Source: Chitinophaga parva (GTDB lineage: Bacteria; Bacteroidota; Bacteroidia; Chitinophagales; Chitinophagaceae). From it: 64,000 nucleotides of DNA. The notes beneath the pieces are model-generated. The model searched no databases, was not told the origin of the DNA, and saw only the letters and a program-made list of their open reading frames with translations. The position numbers and the translations under genes were made by a program. The DNA is taken from positions 1,612,001 through 1,676,000 of the forward strand of contig NZ_QCYK01000001.1 of assembly GCF_003071345.1 (NCBI RefSeq), in the 5' to 3' direction. This document shows, piece by piece, positions 24,319-33,012 of this stretch (its first letter is position 1; every line of letters begins with the position of its first letter).

Positions 24319-25881
24319 ATGGCAAGCAAAAAGTACTTATTACTGGCGGGAGCGGCCACTATGCTGGCGGCCTCTTCGGCCTTTGCGCAAGTTAAGCCCA
24401 CCGGCTATGATCCCCTGGATTCAACTAAAGTATCCTCCAAGAACCAAGCGCAGGAAAACTCTTTCCTCAACCACGAATCAAATTTCCCCTCTAAGCCCAG
24501 AAACCAATGGGAATTGGGTCTGCATGGTGGTCTGAGCCTGATCGATGGTACTATTCCTCCCCAGCCTGGCTTCGGTGGTGGTATCTCTATCAGAAAAGCA
24601 CTGGGTCACACCTTCTCGCTGCGCGCTGAATACACTGGTTCTATCGATAAAGGCCAGGATTACAGAGCACACAGAAACTCTGTTAACCCTGTTCCGGCAG
24701 GTGGTGGTGCAAACCCCTGGGCTGCTTACGGCGCTAACAACATCTACGTTCCGAACTACAAAACGCAAACACACCAGCTGTCTCTGGACGTGCTGATGTC
24801 TCTGAACAACATTATGTTCTACAGAGCACAGCCCAAGATCAACTGGTATGTACTGGCTGGTTACTCCATCCTGTCTGCAGACGTTGACGTGGACGCCCTG
24901 AACGGTAACGGTGCTATCTACGATTATTCCGGTGTTAACTTCAACGGCAAGCGTAGCGACATCCGTAAAGCTGTGAAGGACATCCGTGATGGCGACTACG
25001 AACAGAACGCACCTTCTGAAGGTAACCGTCTGTCCCTGGGCCGTCATAACGACAACCAACTGCTGCGTCACGCACTGGACCTGGGTACTGGTGTAGCTTT
25101 CAAAGTTTCTAAACGCTTCAACATCGGTATTGAAGAGAAAGTTACCATGCCTTTCACCGCTTACCTGGACGGTTATGCTGGTCCCGGCGGTGCAACCAAG
25201 GACTTCTATTCTTACACCAACGTACGCTTCAACTTCAACCTGGGCAACCCCAGCAAACGTGTTGAGCCCCTCTGGTGGATCAACCCGCTGGAATACGCTT
25301 ACAGCGAGCTGAATGCTCCCCGTCACATGAAACTGCCTACTCCCGTTCTGCCTGATGCTGACGGTGACGGCGTAACCGACCAGTTCGACCGCGAACCGAA
25401 CACGCCTGCAGGTGCTCCTGTTGACGTTCACGGTGTAGCTCGTGATACTGACGGTGACGGTGTTCCTGACTACAAAGACAAGGAACTGATCACTCCGACC
25501 TACTGCGCTCCTGTTGACGCTGATGGTGTTGGTAAATGCCCGGATCCTGAGTGCTGCAAGAACATCCAGCCGAAAGCTACCTGCTCTAGCCTGGTACTGC
25601 CCTCCGTATCTTTCAAAGGTTCTGCTACCAAGGTATCTAACGATGCACAGGCTATCCTGGCCAGCGTAGCTGCTACCCTGAAATCTAACCCCACTTGTAA
25701 TGTACTGGTTACCGGCCACGCTGGTGCTAAAGGCAAGAAAGGTGGTGTAGACCTGAGCAGCCGTCGTGTAGACGCTATCATCGACTACCTGGCTGATAAG
25801 CAAGGTATCGACCGCGGTCGCTTCATCAAGCAGAACACTGCTGGTGATTCTAACACCGTAGACCTGGCTCCCGCTAACTAA
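24319..25881 (+). CDS. OmpA-family outer-membrane protein
   Basis: This is an abundant outer-membrane porin-like or anchoring protein. The 520-residue product has a signal peptide (residues 1-24, ending ASSAFAQ), an N-terminal beta-barrel region (about 50-330), and two thrombospondin type 3-like Ca-binding repeats (DADGDGVTDQFD and DTDGDGVPDYKD, near 348-385). A C-terminal OmpA-like domain (about 420-520) with LSSRRVDAIIDYLA follows. In that domain the usual GHTD motif reads GHAGAKGKK, so the Asp that binds diaminopimelate in OmpA is missing while the Arg is kept. Codon choice is strongly biased to a few codons (GGT, CTG, AAC, CGT), unlike its neighbours. Together with the consensus promoter this suggests very high expression. 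Confidence 0.9.
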   Translation: MASKKYLLLAGAATMLAASSAFAQVKPTGYDPLDSTKVSSKNQAQENSFLNHESNFPSKPRNQWELGLHGGLSLIDGTIPPQPGFGGGISIRKALGHTFSLRAEYTGSIDKGQDYRAHRNSVNPVPAGGGANPWAAYGANNIYVPNYKTQTHQLSLDVLMSLNNIMFYRAQPKINWYVLAGYSILSADVDVDALNGNGAIYDYSGVNFNGKRSDIRKAVKDIRDGDYEQNAPSEGNRLSLGRHNDNQLLRHALDLGTGVAFKVSKRFNIGIEEKVTMPFTAYLDGYAGPGGATKDFYSYTNVRFNFNLGNPSKRVEPLWWINPLEYAYSELNAPRHMKLPTPVLPDADGDGVTDQFDREPNTPAGAPVDVHGVARDTDGDGVPDYKDKELITPTYCAPVDADGVGKCPDPECCKNIQPKATCSSLVLPSVSFKGSATKVSNDAQAILASVAATLKSNPTCNVLVTGHAGAKGKKGGVDLSSRRVDAIIDYLADKQGIDRGRFIKQNTAGDSNTVDLAPAN

Positions 25882-25910
25882 TCTTAGCAGAAAGCTAATC
25901 ATATTGAAAA

Positions 25911-25941
25911 GTCCTGCCGCAAGGCGGGACTTTTCTTTTTT
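25911..25941 (+). terminator. Intrinsic terminator of the ompA-like gene
   Basis: GTCCTGCC (25911-25918) pairs with GGCGGGAC (25923-25930) around a GCAA tetraloop, followed by TTTTCTTTTTT. It is a compact, strong terminator suited to a highly transcribed gene. Confidence 0.92.
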
Positions 25942-26190
25942 AGGTAAATGAGATTGTGCCTCCAAAAATTAACACTGCCATTTTTGCTAAATCATTAGCA
26001 GACCAGGAATGTGCAAATCCCTTCCCCCCGGCCGTTTCCAGGCCTCATTTTTGTGTGATACCAGCTTAAAATCTGCTTAAAAAATACTGGAGAACGCTTG
26101 TATTTGCTGGGTTTTGGCAATTAAAACACATGTAATGGGCTATAATAAGATCAATGGCCGCAATGGCGCACCCTAAACATGGTAGGCCCC

Positions 26191-26220
26191 ATTGTATTTC
26201 CGCAAAAACCTGTAATTTTG
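26191..26220 (+). promoter_or_regulatory. Promoter of kup
   Basis: ATTG (26191-26194) and TAATTTTG (26213-26220, exact TAnnTTTG) are 18 bp apart. Transcription would start near 26226, about 18 nt before the GTG start codon. Confidence 0.75.
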
Positions 26221-26243
26221 ACGTTTCTTAGATACTTCAAATC

Positions 26244-28202
26244 GTGGTAAAGAACTTAAACAAGGTCTCCTTCGCCGGCCTTATCATTGCACTCGGCATT
26301 ATCTACGGCGATATCGGTACTTCTCCACTCTACGTTTTCAAAGCCATTATTGGGAATAACCCTGTTAGCGACCTGCTGGTGATTGGCGGGGTGTCCTGCA
26401 TTTTCTGGACCCTCACCCTCCAAACCACCATCAAGTACGTGATACTGACCCTGAAGGCAGATAACAAAGGGGAAGGGGGTATCTTTTCCCTGTACGCCCT
26501 CGTCCGGCGACACGCCAAGTGGACGGTTATTTTCTGTATGATAGGCGGCGCCGCCCTGCTGGCAGACGGCATTATCACTCCCCCGATCACCGTTACTTCT
26601 GCAATAGAAGGTCTCCGTACACTCAATGTATTTGCAGACCTCAGCCAGATCACTATTGTAAAGATCGTATTGGGCATTATCATCGTGCTCTTTGTAATGC
26701 AGCAATTCGGTACCAAATCCATCGGTAAGCTTTTTGGTCCTATCATGATCATCTGGTTTGCCATGCTGGGGGTATTGGGGCTTTCGCACGTTACAGACGA
26801 CTGGTCTATTTTCAAAGCATTCAGCCCGCACTACGCAATAGAATTGCTTACCACTTATCCCAAAGGGTTCCTCATCCTGGGCGCCGTGTTCCTGTGCACT
26901 ACCGGTGCGGAAGCGCTGTATTCGGACCTGGGGCACTGTGGCCGTGGCAATATCCGCGTATCCTGGGTATTTGTAAAAACCTGCCTGCTGCTTAACTACC
27001 TGGGCCAGGGTGCCTGGTTGCTCACCCACCGCGGTGAGGTGATAGGCAGCGATACGAATCCTTTCTTCCAGATCATGCCAGGATGGTTTGTGATCTACGG
27101 CGTGGTGATTGCCACCATGGCCTCCGTGATCGCATCGCAGGCGCTGATCTCCGGCTCATTTACTTTGATCTCTGAAGCCATGCGCCTTAACCTGTGGCCC
27201 AAGCTTAAGATCAACTATCCCACTGAAATGCGTGGCCAGCTGTACATCCCCGGCATTAACCTCATGCTGTTTGTAGGCTGCGTGGCCATTGTACTGATAT
27301 TCCAGGAATCCGGCCGCATGGAAGCCGCTTATGGCCTGTCTATCACCATCTGTATGTTGATGACCTCCTGCCTGTTTGCCTTTTATATGTACACGCGGCG
27401 CGTGCGCCTGATCTGGATCTGGCTTTACCTGGTGGTCTACTTCGTGGTAGAATTCTCCTTCCTGTTTGCCAACCTCGTGAAATTCATGCACGGTGGTTAT
27501 GTAACCGTAGTGGTTGCCGGCGCCCTGTTCCTGGTCATGATGGTATGGTTCCGCTCCCGCAAGATCAAGAACCGCTACGTGGAGTTTGTGAAGCTGGAAG
27601 ATTACCTGCCCATTTTGCAGGAGCTTAGCAACGATACCACGATCCCCAAATATGCCACCCACCTGGTGTACATGAGTAGCGCCGATAACCCGAAGGAAAT
27701 TGAGCATAAGGTGATCTACTCCATCCTCAATAAGAAACCCAAGCGTGCAGACCTGTACTGGTTTGTGCACGTGGATGTGGTGGATGAGCCTTATCTCTGT
27801 GAATACTCTGTGCAGACCATCATTCCCAATGAAGTGATCCGCGTGGAGTTCCGCCTGGGCTTCCGCGTGGAACAGCGCATTAACCTCATGTTCCGCATGG
27901 TGGTGGAAGACATGGTACGTAATAAGGAAGTGAACATCGTGAGCCGCTATGAGTCCCTGAGCAAGAACAACGTGATGGGGGATTTCCAGTTCATCGTTAT
28001 GGAGAAATTCCTGTCGCATGATAATGACCTGCCACTGTATGAGCGGCTGATCATGCGGGCTTATTTCTTCCTGAAGAAAATAAGTCTTTCAGAGGAGCGT
28101 GGCTTTGGATTGGATTCCAGCTACGTAACCATTGAGAAATACCCGCTGGTGGTGGCGCCGGTGACAAATGTGCAGCTGAAGCGGGTGCGGAATAATATTT
28201 AA
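26244..28202 (+). CDS. kup: KUP-system potassium uptake protein
   Basis: Kup is an inner-membrane K+:H+ symporter. The 652-residue protein begins with a GTG codon at 26244 (MVKNLNKVSFAGLIIALG) and goes straight into the family signature YGDIGTSPLYVFKAI near 20-35. About 12 TM segments fill residues 13-440, including ADGIITPPITVTSAIEGL, and a cytosolic C-terminal domain of about 200 residues follows. Length and layout match the family. The GTG start is supported because no ATG precedes the first TM in frame, and because the promoter sits 24 bp upstream. A terminator follows 27 bp after the stop, so the gene is monocistronic. Confidence 0.96.
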   Translation: MVKNLNKVSFAGLIIALGIIYGDIGTSPLYVFKAIIGNNPVSDLLVIGGVSCIFWTLTLQTTIKYVILTLKADNKGEGGIFSLYALVRRHAKWTVIFCMIGGAALLADGIITPPITVTSAIEGLRTLNVFADLSQITIVKIVLGIIIVLFVMQQFGTKSIGKLFGPIMIIWFAMLGVLGLSHVTDDWSIFKAFSPHYAIELLTTYPKGFLILGAVFLCTTGAEALYSDLGHCGRGNIRVSWVFVKTCLLLNYLGQGAWLLTHRGEVIGSDTNPFFQIMPGWFVIYGVVIATMASVIASQALISGSFTLISEAMRLNLWPKLKINYPTEMRGQLYIPGINLMLFVGCVAIVLIFQESGRMEAAYGLSITICMLMTSCLFAFYMYTRRVRLIWIWLYLVVYFVVEFSFLFANLVKFMHGGYVTVVVAGALFLVMMVWFRSRKIKNRYVEFVKLEDYLPILQELSNDTTIPKYATHLVYMSSADNPKEIEHKVIYSILNKKPKRADLYWFVHVDVVDEPYLCEYSVQTIIPNEVIRVEFRLGFRVEQRINLMFRMVVEDMVRNKEVNIVSRYESLSKNNVMGDFQFIVMEKFLSHDNDLPLYERLIMRAYFFLKKISLSEERGFGLDSSYVTIEKYPLVVAPVTNVQLKRVRNNI

Positions 28203-28229
28203 AAATAAACGTATAAGCGATATCGTGAG

Positions 28230-28258
28230 AGCGGGCCGGAGATGGCCCGCTTTTTTTG
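28230..28258 (+). terminator. Intrinsic terminator of kup
   Basis: AGCGGGCC (28230-28237) pairs with GGCCCGCT (28244-28251), followed by a seven-T run. It points along the plus strand, 27 bp after kup. Confidence 0.9.
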
Positions 28259-28343
28259 GGGCGGATAGAGCCCTGGCGGGACTTTAGGGCCCTGGCCTTT
28301 CTCCCTGCGCGGATGGTTGGTTCTTGTAAGGAATGCTACACAA

Positions 28344-28376
28344 ATAAAAATCCCCCCGGTGTAAACCAGGGGGACT
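28344..28376 (-). terminator. Intrinsic terminator of the dcw cluster (after ftsZ)
   Basis: Read on the minus strand, CCCCCTGGT pairs with ACCGGGGGG around a TTAC loop with one mismatch, followed by ATTTTTATTTG. It lies 60-95 bp after the ftsZ stop and is the only clear terminator seen in the whole mraZ-to-ftsZ run. Confidence 0.82.
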
Positions 28377-28436
28377 ACTAACACAACTAAAAATTACTCA
28401 AAAAAGAAACATTGATGCTACGCCTGCGCGTTGTTA

Positions 28437-30170
28437 TCAATCGGGTTTTTTACCGTCGAGAAAAGTATTAATGGTATTGATCTCGGCCTGGTTATTTACC
28501 GTATAGTTGGAATAGAAATCGCCGGCATTTGCGGTGCCGTTCTGCAGGTCCACGTTGCGGCGGATGTAAGCAGGTACGTTCTCTATTTCCTGGTTGTTTT
28601 CCATGTTCTTTACATTAAAGCTGATGCTGCGCAGCTTTGCCACACGCTCTGCCTGTTTGCGTTTCTGCTCGTCCTGGATGTCATCTGCGGGAGGCGTGGG
28701 AAACTGTGGCTGCTGGGGCGCTGCGGGCGTTTCATCGCGGAACACCATTTCCATGCGCGGCTCATCGTCTGCAGGATTTGCATCCGCGGGGGCAATGTAA
28801 GTATGGCCGGGTTTGGGTGTAAAGCCTCCTACATAAGCGCCGTTGCCGGTGCTGGTGGGCGGTGTTACAGATACGTGCTGCGTGGGCGGCACTACATTAG
28901 GGATGGGCTCAATGTCCATGTTGTAGCGCTGCACAGGGTTTACCGCTACCGGTTGTACAGGGTAGAAAGGCTGGGACACAGGCTGCTGCGCCACGGGCTC
29001 TACCAGGCGGGGTGCCATGGCATCCTGCTCGGTGAACATCTGTGTTTGCTTGTTCTGGGTCATCTTATGTTCTTCCCCTTCGCCACCCAGTGTCATTACG
29101 ATCTTCTGGGGCTCGGGCTGTACTTCCTGTATGGTGGCGGCGGTGTGGACGGGCGTAACGGGCTGTCCGTCGTTACTGCGCTGCGGGAACTGCTGGCTGA
29201 TGGGATTTTGCTCAAAGCCGGTGGCAATGATGGTAACGCCCAGTTTGCGGTCCAGGGTAGCGTCATAGCCCACACCGAGGATCACATCGCAGTCTTCGCC
29301 GGCCTGGCTTTGTACATATGCCTGGATGATGTCCATTTCATCAAGGGTGTGCTCAAATTCACCTTCGGAAGAAGAGATATTGAGCAGGATCCACTTGGCA
29401 CCACGGATGTCGTTATCATTCAGCAGGGGGGAGGTCAGTGCATCTTCAATCGCTTTCTGGGCACGGTTTTCACCTTCTGCGGTGGCAGCGCCAAGGATGG
29501 CCACGCCCCCGTTACGCATGACGGTGCAAACGTCTGCAAAGTCCACGTTGATCTGGCCGGTGGAGTTGATCACATCCGTGATACATTTCGCAGCGGTGGC
29601 CAGGATGTTATCTGCCTTTTCAAAAGCGGCCTTGAATTTCAGGTCACCAAACTTCTGGCGCAGTTTATCGTTGGAGATGATGAGGAGCGTATCCACATAT
29701 TCCTTCAGGCGGTTCACACCGTCATCTGCCTGTGCCATGCGCTTCTTGCCTTCGTACGAGAAGGGCGTGGTTACAATGCCTACGGTGAGGATGCCCAGTT
29801 CCTTACAGATCTTGGCAATGATAGGCGCGCCACCGGTACCGGTGCCGCCGCCCATGCCGGCTGTAATAAAGGCCATCTTTGTATTTACTTCGAGGATCTT
29901 TTTGATCTCCTCAAAAGATTCTTCTGTTGCCTGCTCACCGATCTTGGGATTGGCGCCCGCGCCAAGCCCCTGCGTCAGGTGCGGTCCCAGCTGCACCTTG
30001 TTAGGCACAGGACTGTTTGCGATGGCCTGGGCGTCGGTGTTGCAAATAATAAAGTTCACCCCTTCAATGCGCTGGTTGTACATATGATTCACCGCATTGC
30101 TCCCGCCACCGCCAATGCCGATCACCTTGATGATGGAAGACTTTTCTTTTGGAAGATCAAAATGTATCAT
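28437..30170 (-). CDS. ftsZ: Cell division protein FtsZ
   Basis: FtsZ is the tubulin-like GTPase that forms the cytokinetic ring. The 577-residue protein keeps the nucleotide motifs GIGGGGSNAV (18-27), GMGGGTGTG (105-113) and the T7 loop NVDFADVCTVM near 205. It is much longer than the roughly 380 residues of E. coli FtsZ because of a Pro/Gln/Thr-rich linker (about 325-525). A canonical C-terminal partner-binding peptide, VPAYIRR, is at about 532-538, but 39 further residues follow it. FtsZ is the last gene of the dcw cluster, separated from ftsA by 249 bp that may hold a promoter of its own. The terminator lies about 60 bp downstream. Confidence 0.97.
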   Translation of the reverse strand: MIHFDLPKEKSSIIKVIGIGGGGSNAVNHMYNQRIEGVNFIICNTDAQAIANSPVPNKVQLGPHLTQGLGAGANPKIGEQATEESFEEIKKILEVNTKMAFITAGMGGGTGTGGAPIIAKICKELGILTVGIVTTPFSYEGKKRMAQADDGVNRLKEYVDTLLIISNDKLRQKFGDLKFKAAFEKADNILATAAKCITDVINSTGQINVDFADVCTVMRNGGVAILGAATAEGENRAQKAIEDALTSPLLNDNDIRGAKWILLNISSSEGEFEHTLDEMDIIQAYVQSQAGEDCDVILGVGYDATLDRKLGVTIIATGFEQNPISQQFPQRSNDGQPVTPVHTAATIQEVQPEPQKIVMTLGGEGEEHKMTQNKQTQMFTEQDAMAPRLVEPVAQQPVSQPFYPVQPVAVNPVQRYNMDIEPIPNVVPPTQHVSVTPPTSTGNGAYVGGFTPKPGHTYIAPADANPADDEPRMEMVFRDETPAAPQQPQFPTPPADDIQDEQKRKQAERVAKLRSISFNVKNMENNQEIENVPAYIRRNVDLQNGTANAGDFYSNYTVNNQAEINTINTFLDGKKPD

Positions 30171-30419
30171 GACTCTTTCTCTTTTATGGGTTTGTTAGTA
30201 GTATCGTGTTTAATGCCCAAAGGGGCTTTGATGCTGTATTTGAATAATGAGCAGTGTTGTTAAATTGTCCTTTGAAAAATCAGATCAGTGCACAACAATT
30301 AAGCCATTCCCTTTGAGTGTTAACGCCAGATCGCGCATCTTGTTTTCCGCGGTCTTCAACTTTAACATTTCACGTTACACACTTTACTTTTTACCCTTTA
30401 ACAATTCAACAATTCTTAA

Positions 30420-31838
30420 TTAAAATTTCGCGTCCTCTTCTTCGGTGAACATGTCGATGATCTTTGTTTTCATCTTGTCCAGGAAGGATTTGAGGGATGC
30501 GTTCCGTTCTTTCACTTTGCGCTCCATTACCTGCTCTTCAGTCACCTGCTCTTCGGTGGTGGTGCTGGTGATTGCGGCTGCTTCGGCCATGGCGGCTGCC
30601 GCGGCGGCTTGTTCCTTGGCTTTATAGCTGGTATTGATCTTAATGAAATTCTCCTCCAGTGCGCGGCGATCATTTTCATAATCGTTATAGCCTTTCAGGA
30701 TAAGACCAATACAGGTAGCATACATTGGTTTGGTAAGCTCGTCCAGGTGGCCGCTGGCCAGGTGCTCATTGGGATAGCCAATGCGTGCACTTACACCCGT
30801 GGTATATTCTGTAAGCTGGATGAGGTGCTTCAGCTGGGAGCCGCCACCAGTAAGGATAATGCCACCATTAAGCATTTTGTTGTCCATACCGATCTGCTTC
30901 AGGTGGTACACCACAAAGTCCATGATCTCGCTCATGCGCGCCTGGATGATGTGGGCCAGGTTGCGCACAGAGATCTCCTTTGGTGCCTGGCCTCGCAGGC
31001 CGGGGATGGTGATGAAAGCGTTGTTCTTGGCTTCATCTGCGAGGGCGTAGCCAAACTGCACCTTCATCTGCTCTGCCTGTGTTTTCAGCACACCCAGGCC
31101 GTTCTTGATGTCATTGGTAATATTTTCACCACCGTAAGGGATCACCGCGGTGCTTTTCAGGATGCCTTCGTAAAACACGGCCAGGTCTGTGGTACCGCCG
31201 CCAATGTCTACGATGGCCACACCAGCTTCAAAATCCATATCGCACATCACGGCAGCAGCAGAGGCCAGTGGTTGCAGTACCAGGTCATGGATCTTCAGGC
31301 CGGACTTTTCCACGCTGCGGTTAATGTTGCGGATGGCGTTCTTATCGCCGGTGATGATATGGAAGTTGGCTCCCACCTTTACACCAGACATACCGATGGG
31401 GTAGGTGATGTTCTGCAGGCTATCTACGATGTACTGCTGCGGGATCACGTCAATGATCTGGTCACTGGCGGGGATCACGGTTTTGTACTGGTCGTTGATC
31501 AGCTGGTCAATATCCAGCTGGGAGATCTCTGCATCGGTATCGTTACGCACTATATCACCACGGGTTTGCAGGCTTTTGATGTGGTGGCCGGCAATGCCTA
31601 CATATACTTCGTTAATTTCCAGGTCGGGGTTGGAAGCAATACAGTTTTCCAAAGCCTGGCGGATGGCTTTGATCGTTTGGTCGATGTTCAATACCATGCC
31701 GTGCTGCACGCCGAACGACGGAGCTTTCCCGAAACCGAGGATCTCGAGTTTACCGTATTCGTTCTTTCTTCCTGCAATGGCAGCAATCTTCGTAGTTCCA
31801 ATATCGAGACCTACAATGATGGGAGCTTCCTGATTCAT
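30420..31838 (-). CDS. ftsA: Cell division protein FtsA
   Basis: FtsA is the actin-like protein that tethers FtsZ to the membrane. The 472-residue product has GLDIGTTKIAAIAG (phosphate 1), the 1C domain region near 85-165, IVDIGGGTTDLAVF (phosphate 2) near 212 and ILTGGGSQLKHL near 335. The C-terminal part is unusual: an Ala-rich low-complexity stretch (EQAAAAAAMAEAAA), a charged EEQVTEEQV segment, and finally a likely amphipathic helix SFLDKMKTKIIDMF for membrane binding. FtsA of Bacteroidota commonly has such extensions. It lies 24 bp after ftsQ and 249 bp before ftsZ. Confidence 0.96.
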   Translation of the reverse strand: MNQEAPIIVGLDIGTTKIAAIAGRKNEYGKLEILGFGKAPSFGVQHGMVLNIDQTIKAIRQALENCIASNPDLEINEVYVGIAGHHIKSLQTRGDIVRNDTDAEISQLDIDQLINDQYKTVIPASDQIIDVIPQQYIVDSLQNITYPIGMSGVKVGANFHIITGDKNAIRNINRSVEKSGLKIHDLVLQPLASAAAVMCDMDFEAGVAIVDIGGGTTDLAVFYEGILKSTAVIPYGGENITNDIKNGLGVLKTQAEQMKVQFGYALADEAKNNAFITIPGLRGQAPKEISVRNLAHIIQARMSEIMDFVVYHLKQIGMDNKMLNGGIILTGGGSQLKHLIQLTEYTTGVSARIGYPNEHLASGHLDELTKPMYATCIGLILKGYNDYENDRRALEENFIKINTSYKAKEQAAAAAAMAEAAAITSTTTEEQVTEEQVMERKVKERNASLKSFLDKMKTKIIDMFTEEEDAKF

Positions 31839-31862
31839 GGCGTTATGTTGTTTTAAGTCGTT

Positions 31863-32909
31863 TTAAGAATGTGATTTGCCGCCGGGGTACACGGCTTTGG
31901 GCCTTTTACCTCCTTGCGGCTTTCCAGGATCATTATGATGCACTGCAGCAGGTGCGTGTGCAGCGGGCTTCGGCTTTTCCGGAGCGGCTGCGGCACTGGC
32001 CGTAGCATTTGGGGGTGCGTGGCTGCTGTCGTCTGCATCATCATCACTGGTGGCGTCATCACCGGATATGTCCGCATGGATGCTGTCAAACACCGGCGGA
32101 GCCAGTACCTTCACATTACTGCCACCATCTTTGCGCGTGCACACTACTTCATTTTCAAACGCCAGGTTGATCACGGTGTAATTGTTCCATCCCACCTTAT
32201 TCAACCCCTGCTTGTAAAATGCGAGCAGCTTGTCAAATTTTTTTTCTATGTCGTTGCCATCCCCCAGTGCGATCACCTGGTCGCCCAGGGTAGGCGTCAT
32301 GTTAAATTTATAATCCGGCGTAATATCCACCTGTGCTATCTGCGCCGTCCAGAACTCATCCTGCTGGATATAACTGCCAATGGCCACTACCTGCGCCGCC
32401 AGCACACTGTCTGCATGCGTGAGCTTTGCAGCGGCTGTGGGAAAGTTGGTAAATACCGGCACCTTGGCAGCGTACCTGGCAGACACCGGGATATGTCCCA
32501 GGTCCTTATCAAGATAAAAGGTATTGCCACTCACCGTAAACACACGGGCCACCGGTTCTTTCAGTGATACGCGGATGTTTACCACATCATTATCGTCCAC
32601 GTACAGGTCTGCTGCTTTCACCCAGGGATTGGCGGCCACTGTTTTTTCCAGTGCGGCCAGGTTCACTTCCGTTACCAGCAAGCCTACCGGGTTGTTATGC
32701 GGATTGCCTGTTACCAGGTTTTTCAGATCTTTTTCGTTGAGGAACGCATTGTTGGCTGTTCCAACGATCTGCACCTGCACACTTTTACAACGGGCGCTTT
32801 TCTTATCTCTTTTTGCGGCCACCACCAGCACAATGAAACCTACGAACGCCACCAGCCACAGGAAAGCAATTCCCATGCGACGCAGTGCTTTTTTTGTTCT
32901 TGGCTCCAT
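31863..32909 (-). CDS. ftsQ: Cell division protein FtsQ/DivIB
   Basis: FtsQ is a bitopic inner-membrane protein that links the early and late divisome through FtsL and FtsB. The 348-residue product has a short cytoplasmic end (MEPRTKKALRRMG), one TM at about 13-34, and a POTRA-like domain starting VQVQIVGTANNAFLNEKDL, followed by the beta domain. The last 65 or so residues are Asp/Ala/Pro/Lys/His-rich low complexity (DDATSDDDADDSS and an Ala/Pro-rich tail), not part of the fold. Sequence identity in this family is always low. The call rests on topology, the POTRA start and the place between murC and ftsA. Confidence 0.88.
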   Translation of the reverse strand: MEPRTKKALRRMGIAFLWLVAFVGFIVLVVAAKRDKKSARCKSVQVQIVGTANNAFLNEKDLKNLVTGNPHNNPVGLLVTEVNLAALEKTVAANPWVKAADLYVDDNDVVNIRVSLKEPVARVFTVSGNTFYLDKDLGHIPVSARYAAKVPVFTNFPTAAAKLTHADSVLAAQVVAIGSYIQQDEFWTAQIAQVDITPDYKFNMTPTLGDQVIALGDGNDIEKKFDKLLAFYKQGLNKVGWNNYTVINLAFENEVVCTRKDGGSNVKVLAPPVFDSIHADISGDDATSDDDADDSSHAPPNATASAAAAPEKPKPAAHAPAAVHHNDPGKPQGGKRPKAVYPGGKSHS

Positions 32910-32940
32910 TGTAATGAAGGTTAATTGTTAAATGTTCATT

Positions 32941-33004
32941 GTTAATCGTGGTGCGCCGTTGAGCGCCCCTTTGTATCCTCCTGTTTCAATCGCTCACGAT
33001 TAAC
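32941..33004. repeat. Inverted repeat in the murC/ftsQ gap
   Basis: GTTAATCGTG (32941-32950) and CACGATTAAC (32995-33004) are perfect complements. The pairing resumes as GAGCG/CGCTC inside the stem. There is no T-run, so it is a hairpin of unknown use rather than a terminator. It lies just downstream of the murC stop. Confidence 0.55.
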
Positions 33005-33012
33005 CCATTGCC

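Larger units (their letters stand above)
25882..26243. other. 362-bp intergenic region between ompA-like gene and kup
   Basis: It holds the ompA terminator (25911-25941) at the left and the kup promoter (26191-26220) at the right. The roughly 250 bp between them show no open frame with family character and no clear repeat or RNA fold. Confidence 0.6.

Noticed and set aside
28431..30263. 610-residue plus-strand frame opposite ftsZ
   Set aside because: Antisense shadow of ftsZ; the product shows no family features and would overlap the ftsZ terminator side.
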